From an uncultured Rhodospirillales bacterium (GTDB lineage Bacteria > Pseudomonadota > Alphaproteobacteria > Rhodospirillales > Casp-alpha2): 6,571 bases of DNA. The translations under genes were made by a program, and so were the position numbers. Each line of letters begins with the position of its first letter. Position 1 is the stretch's first letter. Below are positions 1 through 6,139 of the stretch, one piece after another. Below the pieces are notes generated by a model. It saw nothing but the letters and a program-made list of their open reading frames with translations. It had not been told where the DNA came from and ran no database searches. Location of the stretch: positions 1 to 6,571 of the forward strand of contig CALJEW010000358.1 in assembly GCA_938074585.1 (NCBI GenBank), read 5' to 3'.

Positions 1-1
1 T

Positions 2-94
2 GCTGATGTTCCAGAAAAAGCTGGCGCTGCCGGCGGCGGAATGCCTGCACCTGACATGGGTGGAATGGGCGGAATGGGTGGTATGGGCTTCTAA
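2..94 (+). CDS. groEL: Chaperonin GroEL, C-terminal end only (partial)
   Basis: Only the last 31 codons lie in the window; the gene begins upstream of base 1. Reading from base 2 gives ADVPEKAG, a short Gly/Ala linker, then a Met-Gly-Gly repeat ending in Gly-Phe and a TAA stop at 92-94. This is the known disordered C-terminal tail of bacterial GroEL, the 60-kDa subunit of the ATP-driven folding chamber, in which the GGM tail projects into the cavity and contacts substrate protein. The tail is full length by eye and shows no frameshift. A strong terminator follows 38 bases after the stop, so groEL is the last gene of its transcription unit. The apical, intermediate and ATP-binding domains are not visible here, so the identification rests on the tail alone, but that tail is highly characteristic. 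Confidence 0.93.
   Translation, partial: ADVPEKAGAAGGGMPAPDMGGMGGMGGMGF
56..91 (+). repeat. Met-Gly-Gly codon repeat encoding the GroEL tail
   Basis: ATG codons recur every 9 bases (56, 65, 74, 83), each followed by two glycine codons except the last, which reads Met-Gly-Phe. The glycine codons vary (GGT, GGA, GGC), so the repeat is conserved at the protein level rather than being a recent DNA duplication. Confidence 0.85.
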
Positions 95-132
95 GCTCAT
101 CCAATCATTAGGACCTAGGTCCAAAAGTTATG

Positions 133-162
133 AAAGGCCGCATCATCTGATGTGGCCTTTTT
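133..162 (+). terminator. Rho-independent terminator of groEL
   Basis: The left arm (133-144) and right arm (149-160) form a 12-bp stem with one G-T wobble and a 4-base loop. The core is AAAGGCC pairing with GGCCTTT, and the T-run continues to base 162 (five T in all). It lies 38 bases past the groEL stop and 25 bases before the end of the convergent dehydrogenase gene. Read from the other strand the hairpin remains but is followed by TTTCATAACTTTT, a broken T-tract. It is therefore mainly a groEL terminator and at best a weak one for the opposing gene. Confidence 0.85.
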
Positions 163-187
163 CGTTCGTCCAATTTAACTTAAATAC

Positions 188-1072
188 TCATTCGTCTGGA
201 TCTATCGCTTTGATCAGGGCAGCGTGGTCTAGGTTTCCGTGGCCCGCTTCTATCATTTGATCGTACAGGTCGCGGTTCATGGTTGTTGCGGGGAGGTTTA
301 GTCCAAGCGAGAGAGCAAGCTCTATGGCTTGATCCATATCTTTGCGCTGGGTTGTGCTGTGGGCTCCAGCAACGAAGCTGTCATCGATCATGCGTTGACC
401 ATGGACATCCAAAATTTTTGAATCCGCAAATCCACCTTGAATGGCTTGGCGCACTAAAGCCGGATCTGCACCTGCTTTTTTGGCTAAAGTTAGTGCCTCA
501 GCAACCGCACCAATATTCAGCCCTACAATCATTTGGTTGGCGGCTTTGGCAATTTGGCCGGAGCCCACATCACCAACGTGAGTTAATTTAGAGCTCAGCA
601 CATCAAAAATCGGCTCTACGCATTCAATGGCGGTCGCTGTGCCACCTGCCATAATGGTTAAGGTTCCTGCTTTGGCACCCGTTGTTCCGCCGGATACGGG
701 CGCATCAATATACTCAGCCCCTTTGGCCCGAACTGCAGCGGCAAGCTCGCGTGTTGTCGGGACTTTTGTCGTGCTCATATCAATCACAATATCGCCATCA
801 GTCAAGCCACCCAAAAGGCCATCAATTCCGCTTAGCACTGATTCAACGGCGGGGGTGTTGGTCAGCATTAACAGGATGACGCTCGAGCGCTTAGCGACGT
901 CCAAAGGGCTGGTGGCGGGTGTCATTCCCTCAGCAGCCAATTCGTCAATAATGGCGGGTGAGCGGTTGTGTATGACAACATAGGCACCTGCTGCGTATAA
1001 GTTTCGGGCCATGTGCTTTCCCATTAGGCCTAAGCCAATAAAGCCGACTTTCCATCCGTCTAAGTGTGCCAT
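188..1072 (-). CDS. NAD(P)-dependent beta-hydroxyacid dehydrogenase (tartronate-semialdehyde reductase / 3-hydroxyisobutyrate dehydrogenase family)
   Basis: This 294-residue protein has the usual length and architecture of a cytosolic beta-hydroxyacid dehydrogenase, which interconverts a beta-hydroxy acid and its semialdehyde. Seen in the sequence: a Rossmann dinucleotide motif GLGLMG (13-18); Asn36-Arg37-Ser38 after the second strand, which usually favours NADP(H) over NAD(H); the substrate-binding signature DAPVSGG (123-129); the catalytic-lysine segment GQIAKAANQ with Lys176 and Asn179; and the C-terminal K-D pair (Lys244-Asp245). The segment KAANQMIVGLNIGAVAEAL closely resembles E. coli GarR/GlxR, so 2-hydroxy-3-oxopropionate (tartronate semialdehyde) reductase is the best single guess. 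A 3-hydroxyisobutyrate or sulfolactaldehyde enzyme cannot be excluded. The start is supported by AAGGA (1079-1083) six bases upstream and by the Rossmann strand beginning at residue 8. It is divergent from the AEC transporter and may share an operator with it. Confidence 0.85.
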   Translation of the reverse strand: MAHLDGWKVGFIGLGLMGKHMARNLYAAGAYVVIHNRSPAIIDELAAEGMTPATSPLDVAKRSSVILLMLTNTPAVESVLSGIDGLLGGLTDGDIVIDMSTTKVPTTRELAAAVRAKGAEYIDAPVSGGTTGAKAGTLTIMAGGTATAIECVEPIFDVLSSKLTHVGDVGSGQIAKAANQMIVGLNIGAVAEALTLAKKAGADPALVRQAIQGGFADSKILDVHGQRMIDDSFVAGAHSTTQRKDMDQAIELALSLGLNLPATTMNRDLYDQMIEAGHGNLDHAALIKAIDPDE

Positions 1073-1099
1073 TTTATTTCCTTATGTTCATATTCAACC

Positions 1100-1122
1100 A
1101 ACAATGGCTTGCAGCCATGGTT
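1100..1122. repeat. Imperfect inverted repeat in the divergent region
   Basis: ATGGC (1104-1108) and GCCAT (1114-1118) pair around a 5-base loop. After one mismatch the pairing continues through 1100-1102 with 1120-1122. It partly overlaps the TGGT-N3-ACCA element. It could be a second protein-binding dyad or a hairpin near the 5' end of the dehydrogenase mRNA. Confidence 0.4.
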
Positions 1123-1128
1123 TAACCA
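1118..1128. promoter_or_regulatory. Candidate GntR/FadR-type operator (TGGT-N3-ACCA)
   Basis: The 11-base element TGGTTTAACCA is a perfect palindrome around one central base. It fits the TnGT-N3-ACnA form recognised by the FadR subfamily of GntR regulators, many of which control sugar-acid and organic-acid genes. It touches the -10 hexamer and covers the predicted transcription start of the dehydrogenase gene, a position suited to repression. Another AACCA half-site lies at 1096-1100. No regulator gene is in the window, so the binding protein is inferred only. Confidence 0.45.
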
Positions 1129-1156
1129 GATTAGATAGCCGGGCAGCATCATTCAA
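1128..1156 (-). promoter_or_regulatory. Candidate sigma-70 promoter for the beta-hydroxyacid dehydrogenase
   Basis: On the minus strand TTGAAT (1156-1151) and TAATCT (1133-1128) are separated by exactly 17 bases. They match 4 of 6 and 3 of 6 positions of the sigma-70 consensus. The predicted start of transcription, near 1121, leaves a leader of about 50 bases containing the AAGGA ribosome site. The spacing is good but the hexamers are only moderate, so this is a candidate rather than a firm call. Confidence 0.4.
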
Positions 1157-1165
1157 TAGCTCTAA

Positions 1166-1179
1166 TTTAATTAATTAAA
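1166..1179. repeat. 14-bp perfect A/T palindrome upstream of the AEC transporter
   Basis: TTTAATTAATTAAA reads identically on both strands and sits 18 bases before the transporter start codon, directly before an AACCTGGTT element (1179-1187). All-A/T palindromes are easy to get by chance in A/T-rich promoter DNA. It may simply be a melting-prone promoter element. Confidence 0.4.
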
Positions 1180-1197
1180 ACCTGGTTCCCGTACTTT

Positions 1198-2166
1198 ATG
1201 GAAACAATCTTTAACGTCGTTTTACCTGTTTTTGCACTGATTTTTAGTGGATGGCTTGCTGCGCGAATTGGGATTTTAAGCGGCGAGAGTACGGATGCGC
1301 TCAATAAGTTTGTATTTTTTATTGCAATGCCGGTTTTGTTATTCAATGTGGTTGCAACGTTGGATCCAAAAGACGTTTTTAATTGGACGTTTATCTTCGC
1401 GTTTTTAGGCGCGAATACCATTGTATTAATCGTTGCTATCCTCTTTTCAATGATCTTTTTTAAACGCGATTTAGCGGACGCTTCGTTATTCGCCATGGGA
1501 AGTGTATTTGGTAATTCTGTTTATATGGGAATTCCACTGAGCATGATCGCCTATGGCAACCCAGGCCTTAGTCCTGCTATTATTGCTAGTGTTTTTCAAG
1601 GCATCGCGCTTATTATCCCCGTTGTTATTTTGATTGAATTAGGTGTCAATAAATCATCTGAGGGCGCTGGGACCGCGATTAAACTAGCGCGTTCTTTGTT
1701 GAGAAACCCTTTAATGATCGGGCCTATAGTGGGGTTTGCTTGGTCGTTAACAGGATGGGATTTGCCCTTACCTGTTGCGACGTTTAGTGAGATTTTGGGC
1801 GGGGCCGCGGGGCCTTGCGCGCTGTTTGCGATTGGTTTGTTTCTATACAAAAAGCCGTTGTCTGAAGGGGTTGGAGAAGTTGGCACGCTTGTTATCCTGA
1901 AGCTTCTTATTCAACCGATTATCGCGTGGGTGTTGTTGTTCCATGTGTTCACTGTTGATCCAGCGTTTGCAAAAGTTGGGGTTTTATTATCGGCCCTTCC
2001 GACGGGGGCAAACTGCTTTGTCATAGCGCAACAGTATGATCGGTTCGTGCAACGAACGTCAGCGGCTATTTTAATCTCGACGATCGTGGCTGTCGTCACT
2101 TTATCCGTGATCTTAAACTTGCCAATAATGGCGTCTTTTAAAGGCCAAGTTTTATACATCTTTTAA
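1198..2166 (+). CDS. AEC-family (auxin efflux carrier-like) membrane transporter
   Basis: This 322-residue, very hydrophobic protein has about ten membrane segments, by eye near residues 3-22, 35-52, 63-86, 96-118, 126-148, 170-190, 197-216, 228-250, 257-275 and 287-310. That is the length and 5+5 arrangement of bacterial AEC carriers such as MdcF-like proteins. Family marks include the N-terminus METIFNVVLPVFALIFSGWL, the GNSVYMGIP motif (105-113) with its membrane-breaking Asn and Pro, and the PTGANCFVIA segment (268-277) in the second half. Substrates in this family are poorly known; dicarboxylates such as malonate and malate are reported for some. Here a hydroxy or sugar acid is only an inference from the divergent dehydrogenase. 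The start fits the family N-terminus although no Shine-Dalgarno sequence is visible. The gene ends inside the 3' end of the convergent helicase gene. Confidence 0.88.
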   Translation: METIFNVVLPVFALIFSGWLAARIGILSGESTDALNKFVFFIAMPVLLFNVVATLDPKDVFNWTFIFAFLGANTIVLIVAILFSMIFFKRDLADASLFAMGSVFGNSVYMGIPLSMIAYGNPGLSPAIIASVFQGIALIIPVVILIELGVNKSSEGAGTAIKLARSLLRNPLMIGPIVGFAWSLTGWDLPLPVATFSEILGGAAGPCALFAIGLFLYKKPLSEGVGEVGTLVILKLLIQPIIAWVLLFHVFTVDPAFAKVGVLLSALPTGANCFVIAQQYDRFVQRTSAAILISTIVAVVTLSVILNLPIMASFKGQVLYIF

Positions 2167-4893
2167 GAACTCGTGGGTTGCAGCAACCGCTTCCGCCAAA
2201 CCGATGCGATGAATTTCAACACCTTCTGGAAAGGCTGTTGTCAATCGGGTTGGCAGGGCTTTATCAAGCATCACGAATACTCCTTTGTCACCTTCGCGGC
2301 GGAGCAAGCGCCCATAAGCTTGTTTGAGCTTAAGCCGGGTTAGCATCTCGTCATAAGAGCGCCCGCCAAAGTGGCTGCGTCTGGTTTTGTGGATGATTGT
2401 CGGGCGTGGCCAGGGAACACGATCAAAGACGATCAGGCGCAAGGACTTGCCTGGAACGTCAACGCCGTCCCGAACCGCGTCAGTCCCTAACAAACATGAA
2501 TTTTCTTCGGCCCTGAAAATATCAACTAATGTACCGGTATCCATGGAATCCATATGCTGTGCATAAAGTGGAATCCGCGCCGCTTCCATTTGGTTTGATA
2601 TGCGCTCATAAACGCCACGCAATCTGGATATGGCAGTGAACAAGCCCAATCCACCGCCGCCCGCTGCCATGAACAATTCCCGGTACGCGGCTGATACCGC
2701 ATCGCCGTTCATTTTATCAACGTCCCCAACCACCAAAACGCGGGTTTTGTTGGGGTAATCGAAAGGTGATATTTGGGCGTCGCGTATGGGTTCAGATATC
2801 ACATGGACGGAGCCGGTGCGGCGTTCCGCACTGAACCAATCTTGGTCATTGTCGTCAGTGCGGTCACGTAGGGTGGCTGATGTGATCAGGGCCCCATGGG
2901 CGGGCTCTAATACGGTTTTACTAAAGGGTCTTGTTGGGTCAACCCAATGACGTGAAAAACCAACGTCAACATCGCGCCCGGCACTGCGTTCAACGCCAAA
3001 CCAGTCAATGAATTCGTTTGGTGTTTCGCCACCCAAACAGTTTAACATATCACACCAAGCTTGAACTGGTAACAATCCTCGTCGTTGCAGGCTACGTGAA
3101 ATCGCATCGATGCGGTTGCGCTGTGCGGTATCCAATGTATCGGATTCATCGTTCAGCATTTCGGTCAGCGATTTAAGCATCTGCTTAATTGGTAGGATCA
3201 TACGCTTTAAGGCGATTTCTAGCGTTTGAGCCGCTTCTAATAATCCAGGGACGGGCGATGTGGTTTCTGTTTCCAGTGCGTATTGTGTCCCCGATGCACC
3301 ATCGCGGGCATAAACTTGCTGATGGACATAGGCCAAAAAAGCTTCCGCCGGACCTTTCGGCTGACCACTGGTAATACGTTGACCCCATGCCGGACCGGGT
3401 AAGGCATGAGCCGATTGGATGATTTCATCTAAGGCTTCTATGGCCGATTGGTCATCGGATATCAAATCTTCTAATCGAGTGCGAAGCCCGCGCGAGCGGC
3501 TGGTGCTCCCGGCTTCAGCACCAACCAGCCAACGTCTTAAATCAGCCCCTTCACGTCCCGATAAATTGGCTGAAAAAGCCCCATCGGCGGCATCAAAAAT
3601 ATGGTGACCTTCATCAAACACGTAACGGGTGGGAAGGGTTCCGTCATCCCCGCCCATGGCGGCTTGGGCCATAACTAAGGCGTGATTGGCAACAACAATG
3701 TCGGCTAATTTAGCACGACGTACGGTATGCTCAACAAAACATTTTCCGTAGTGGGCGCAAGCTGAATATATGCATTCGCCGCGGGTGTCGGTTAAATCTG
3801 AAGTCAGTTGGCGACCAAATAAATTAACCAGCCATGCCGGAAAGTCGCCGCCCACCATATCACCATCGCGGGTTGCTTGTATCCACCGCGCCATTAAACC
3901 CAATGCAATGGCATCTGAGGGGCCACGGACGGGGATGCGGTTTGTCGCTTCTTCAAAGTTCAGCAGGCATAAGTAATTTTCACGGCCTTTGCGAATGACA
4001 ACCCGGTCCGCTTTTTCAGTTGGGTCCGGATGCAAGCGGTTTAATTCCCCATCCAGTTGGCGTTGCAAATTGCGGGTGAAGGTACTGATCCAGACAGAGC
4101 CGCCATTGCGTTCAGCCCATAAACTGGCGGGGGCAATATAACCCAATGTTTTGCCAACCCCGGTTCCGGCTTCGGCTAAAACAATGTGGGGTTCTCCAGG
4201 GCGATCAATGGGGGCGAATGCACTTACTCCTTTTGCTGCATAATCGACTTGTTGAGTTCTTTTTTCAGCCTCCCGGCCCAAAATATCGCGCAATCTATTT
4301 TTACTTTCCTGCGGAGTAACAGTTGCGTTTCCGGGCGGAATAGGCGGGGGTCCTTCTTCCCATTCGGGCAAGTTTTTCCAAATACGCAGGGCATCAACCA
4401 AGGCTCTGGGATGGGACGACTCGGTTTCCCCTAAGGCGGCCAATACAAACTTAGCCCACGGCCATCCGCCGCGCCCCATAGCTTGGGCAATGGCGAGAGT
4501 TGATTTCCATGCGTTGCCATCAGGCATCCTGCTCAGCTCACCAAGTAAAGTCGATGTGGCCGTAAATAAAATTTCAGCTTCTTTTTCGATGTTCGATGGC
4601 AGTGGCAATCCAAGCGCTTGAGCAAGACCATTTGGTGTTGGCAAAACAAACTCAGCCGGGCGAACGAATGCAAACAGCTCTAACAAATCGAAACACGCAA
4701 ACCGCTCGCACCTCAGCCGTTTGGAAACGGTGGGTTGGTAACAAACAATGGGCTGCAATTTGGACGCAAGTCGTGATGCCCAATCACGCACATTGATCTC
4801 TTCGATTTCTCCATCTGGAGAAAGTAATACAGCACGATTGATACCAGCAGTCAGGGCTGACGCATTAGGGATAAGTAAGTTGCTAGAAGCCAT
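2152..4893 (-). CDS. dinG: DinG/XPD-type iron-sulfur superfamily 2 DNA helicase
   Basis: This 913-residue protein is an ATP-dependent helicase of the DinG (XPD/Rad3-like) family, enzymes that unwind 5'-to-3' and resolve R-loops, forks and G-quadruplexes. Visible motifs, in order: Walker A AGTGVGKT (242-249); motif Ia around WISTFTRN (268-275); four cysteines placed to bind a 4Fe-4S cluster (Cys309, Cys374, Cys379, Cys385); VANHAL (401-406); motif II DEGH (427-430) in place of DEAH; TSATLRD (671-677); motif V GTDAVRDGVDVPG (803-815); and motif VI QAYGRLLRR (858-866). It is longer than E. coli DinG (716 residues). The first 230 residues form an N-terminal extension whose FDLLELFAFVRP...GLAQALGL stretch faintly resembles the C-terminal half of a DnaQ-fold exonuclease. 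Upstream lie a LexA-type box and a -10 element close enough for a leaderless message. The symbol reflects family membership; strict orthology to E. coli dinG is not shown. Confidence 0.9.
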   Translation of the reverse strand: MASSNLLIPNASALTAGINRAVLLSPDGEIEEINVRDWASRLASKLQPIVCYQPTVSKRLRCERFACFDLLELFAFVRPAEFVLPTPNGLAQALGLPLPSNIEKEAEILFTATSTLLGELSRMPDGNAWKSTLAIAQAMGRGGWPWAKFVLAALGETESSHPRALVDALRIWKNLPEWEEGPPPIPPGNATVTPQESKNRLRDILGREAEKRTQQVDYAAKGVSAFAPIDRPGEPHIVLAEAGTGVGKTLGYIAPASLWAERNGGSVWISTFTRNLQRQLDGELNRLHPDPTEKADRVVIRKGRENYLCLLNFEEATNRIPVRGPSDAIALGLMARWIQATRDGDMVGGDFPAWLVNLFGRQLTSDLTDTRGECIYSACAHYGKCFVEHTVRRAKLADIVVANHALVMAQAAMGGDDGTLPTRYVFDEGHHIFDAADGAFSANLSGREGADLRRWLVGAEAGSTSRSRGLRTRLEDLISDDQSAIEALDEIIQSAHALPGPAWGQRITSGQPKGPAEAFLAYVHQQVYARDGASGTQYALETETTSPVPGLLEAAQTLEIALKRMILPIKQMLKSLTEMLNDESDTLDTAQRNRIDAISRSLQRRGLLPVQAWCDMLNCLGGETPNEFIDWFGVERSAGRDVDVGFSRHWVDPTRPFSKTVLEPAHGALITSATLRDRTDDNDQDWFSAERRTGSVHVISEPIRDAQISPFDYPNKTRVLVVGDVDKMNGDAVSAAYRELFMAAGGGGLGLFTAISRLRGVYERISNQMEAARIPLYAQHMDSMDTGTLVDIFRAEENSCLLGTDAVRDGVDVPGKSLRLIVFDRVPWPRPTIIHKTRRSHFGGRSYDEMLTRLKLKQAYGRLLRREGDKGVFVMLDKALPTRLTTAFPEGVEIHRIGLAEAVAATHEFLKDV

Positions 4894-4900
4894 AAAAGTG

Positions 4901-4927
4901 AGTATACCGCCTATCGCTTATTAGCAA
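4901..4927 (-). promoter_or_regulatory. Candidate promoter of the helicase gene, probably giving a leaderless mRNA
   Basis: The minus strand carries TATACT (4906-4901), 5 of 6 matches to the -10 consensus. Seven bases separate it from the A of the helicase ATG (4893), so transcription should begin at or within a base or two of the start codon. No Shine-Dalgarno sequence is present in the short gap (CACTTTT). The -35 is weak: TTGCTA (4927-4922) stands only 15 bases from the -10, while the 17-base position reads TCTTGC. Confidence 0.5.
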
Positions 4928-4932
4928 GACTT

Positions 4933-4947
4933 GTTCGCTCTTTGTTC
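4933..4947. promoter_or_regulatory. LexA (SOS) box of the alphaproteobacterial type
   Basis: GTTC at 4933-4936 and GTTC at 4944-4947 are separated by exactly seven bases; on the other strand this is GAAC-N7-GAAC. This direct repeat is the established LexA recognition form in Alphaproteobacteria, unlike the CTG-N10-CAG palindrome of E. coli. It lies in the 57-bp gap upstream of the helicase, about 40-54 bases before the ATG and just above the -35 region. The downstream gene belongs to the family of E. coli dinG, a DNA-damage-inducible gene, which makes LexA repression the natural reading. An exact eight-base match at this spacing in so short a gap is unlikely by chance. Confidence 0.7.
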
Positions 4948-4951
4948 GACG

Positions 4952-6139
4952 TTAAGCGGGCAAGCACGACGGTCCAATAGGCTCGAACGATTTATAGGTT
5001 AGGATGAATTCTGTGTGGCCCAATTCTTCTGATTTAGACTGTGCGCCGTTGCATACATCCGTAATCAATTCTCGAATTTCTTGGCCAACTTCATCAAGGC
5101 TGGCTTTCCCATCCAAAACTCGTCCAGAATCAATATCCATGTCATCTTTCATACGCTGATAGGTTTCTGGATTTGCACAAATCTTGATAACTGGTGAAAT
5201 AGCTGAGCCAACAACCGAGCCACGACCGGTAGTAAATAAAATGATGTGCGATCCACAGGCAATAAGTTCGGCAATTTCAGCGTTGTCACTAATGTTGGGA
5301 AAGCCAAAACGGACTTCACCATCGGGGACTACATCTAATAAATAAAGCCCGCCTTTGGTTGGAATATCACCAGGCTTGATGAGCCCGCTAATGGTTGATG
5401 CGCCTGATTTGGCATAGGCACCTAATGACTTTTCTTCAATGGTTGAAAGCCCACCATCGGCATTGCCCGGCGCGAAGCTGCTGTAGCCCATTGTTATATA
5501 GTAACGCGCTGCTTTATGAACCGAGCCGCGTAATTCTTCGGCCAATTCAGGTGTTGCGGCGCGGCTTGCCATAATTTCTTCACAGCCAATCAACTCACCG
5601 GTTTCTTCAAAAATACAAGTGGCATTTTCTTCAACCAATAAATCAAAGGCCCGGCCAACGGCCGGGTTAGCGGTCAATCCGCTGGTTCCATCTGATCCAC
5701 CACAAATGGTGCCTATAATTAGTTCGCTTGGGTCCATCGGCACGGGCTTTTGGCTTTGCAAGTCAGATAGTGTGTCTTTTACCCAAGCCGTTCCGCCTTC
5801 AATGCCAACGCGGGTGCCGCCAATTTGCTGGATGCCAACGGTGTGGACAGGGCGTCCAGAAGCCTCAATAAACTTGGCTAAACCATAACGATCAAAACTT
5901 TCACACCCTAAGGAGATTAATAACACAGCCCCGACGTTTGGGTGCGTGCATAGGCGCTCCATCATGGTTTGGGCGTAGTCGTTAGGGTAGCAGCCGGGGA
6001 AGCCAATAACGTGGACATCACCAGCATCGAAGGCATTGCCAATGCGGGTGGCGACGTGGCGGGCGCATTCGACCAAATAAACCACGGTGACGATGTTGCG
6101 AATTCCTTTGCGTCCATCTTCTCTTAGGTATCCTTGCAT
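4952..6139 (-). CDS. UxaA/GarD-family dehydratase, large catalytic subunit
   Basis: This 395-residue protein matches the C-terminal catalytic region of altronate (UxaA) and galactarate (GarD) dehydratases, metal-dependent cytosolic enzymes that remove water from sugar acids to give 2-keto-3-deoxy acids. Family marks: an N-terminal GYLREDGRKGIRN (3-15); Cys50 in FPGCYPND; Cys79 in SLGCES; the signature CGGSDGTSGLTANPA (146-160); GNADGGLSTIEEKSLG (225-240); and GSAISPVIKICANP (311-324). In E. coli UxaA this part is fused to a small SAF domain; here the SAF domain is the separate gene just upstream. The start codon overlaps that gene's stop by one base (TAATG), and AAGGA at 6148-6152 lies eight bases ahead, so the two are translationally coupled and probably form one enzyme. 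Substrate is undetermined: altronate, galactarate or a related acid. The related sulfolactate sulfo-lyase large subunit (SuyB) is a less likely alternative. Confidence 0.85.
   Translation of the reverse strand: MQGYLREDGRKGIRNIVTVVYLVECARHVATRIGNAFDAGDVHVIGFPGCYPNDYAQTMMERLCTHPNVGAVLLISLGCESFDRYGLAKFIEASGRPVHTVGIQQIGGTRVGIEGGTAWVKDTLSDLQSQKPVPMDPSELIIGTICGGSDGTSGLTANPAVGRAFDLLVEENATCIFEETGELIGCEEIMASRAATPELAEELRGSVHKAARYYITMGYSSFAPGNADGGLSTIEEKSLGAYAKSGASTISGLIKPGDIPTKGGLYLLDVVPDGEVRFGFPNISDNAEIAELIACGSHIILFTTGRGSVVGSAISPVIKICANPETYQRMKDDMDIDSGRVLDGKASLDEVGQEIRELITDVCNGAQSKSEELGHTEFILTYKSFEPIGPSCLPA

Noticed and set aside
283..983. Several plus-strand open frames across the dehydrogenase gene
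   Set aside because: They lie opposite a gene with complete family motifs, show no recognisable domain and have shadow-like composition.
188..1072. Naming the dehydrogenase mmsB (3-hydroxyisobutyrate dehydrogenase of valine breakdown)
   Set aside because: The Asn-Arg-Ser after the second strand and the KAANQMIVGLNI segment look more like tartronate-semialdehyde reductases, and no valine-pathway genes are present.
1167..1886. Minus-strand open frames of about 100 residues inside the transporter gene
   Set aside because: They mirror the transporter coding sequence, are rich in Lys/Asn/Thr as antisense of hydrophobic codons, and have no ribosome site or family signature.
1931..1960. Two GTTC words in the transporter gene, considered as another LexA box
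   Set aside because: The spacing is five bases rather than seven, and the site is deep inside coding sequence.
2176..2188. Small hairpin (GGTTG/CAACC) just after the transporter stop, considered as its terminator
   Set aside because: The stem is only five pairs and is followed by GCTTCCGCC with no T-run; it also lies in helicase coding sequence.
3185..4796. Short open frames on both strands within the helicase gene
   Set aside because: They fall wholly inside a continuous 913-codon gene with all helicase motifs intact, so they are frame shadows.
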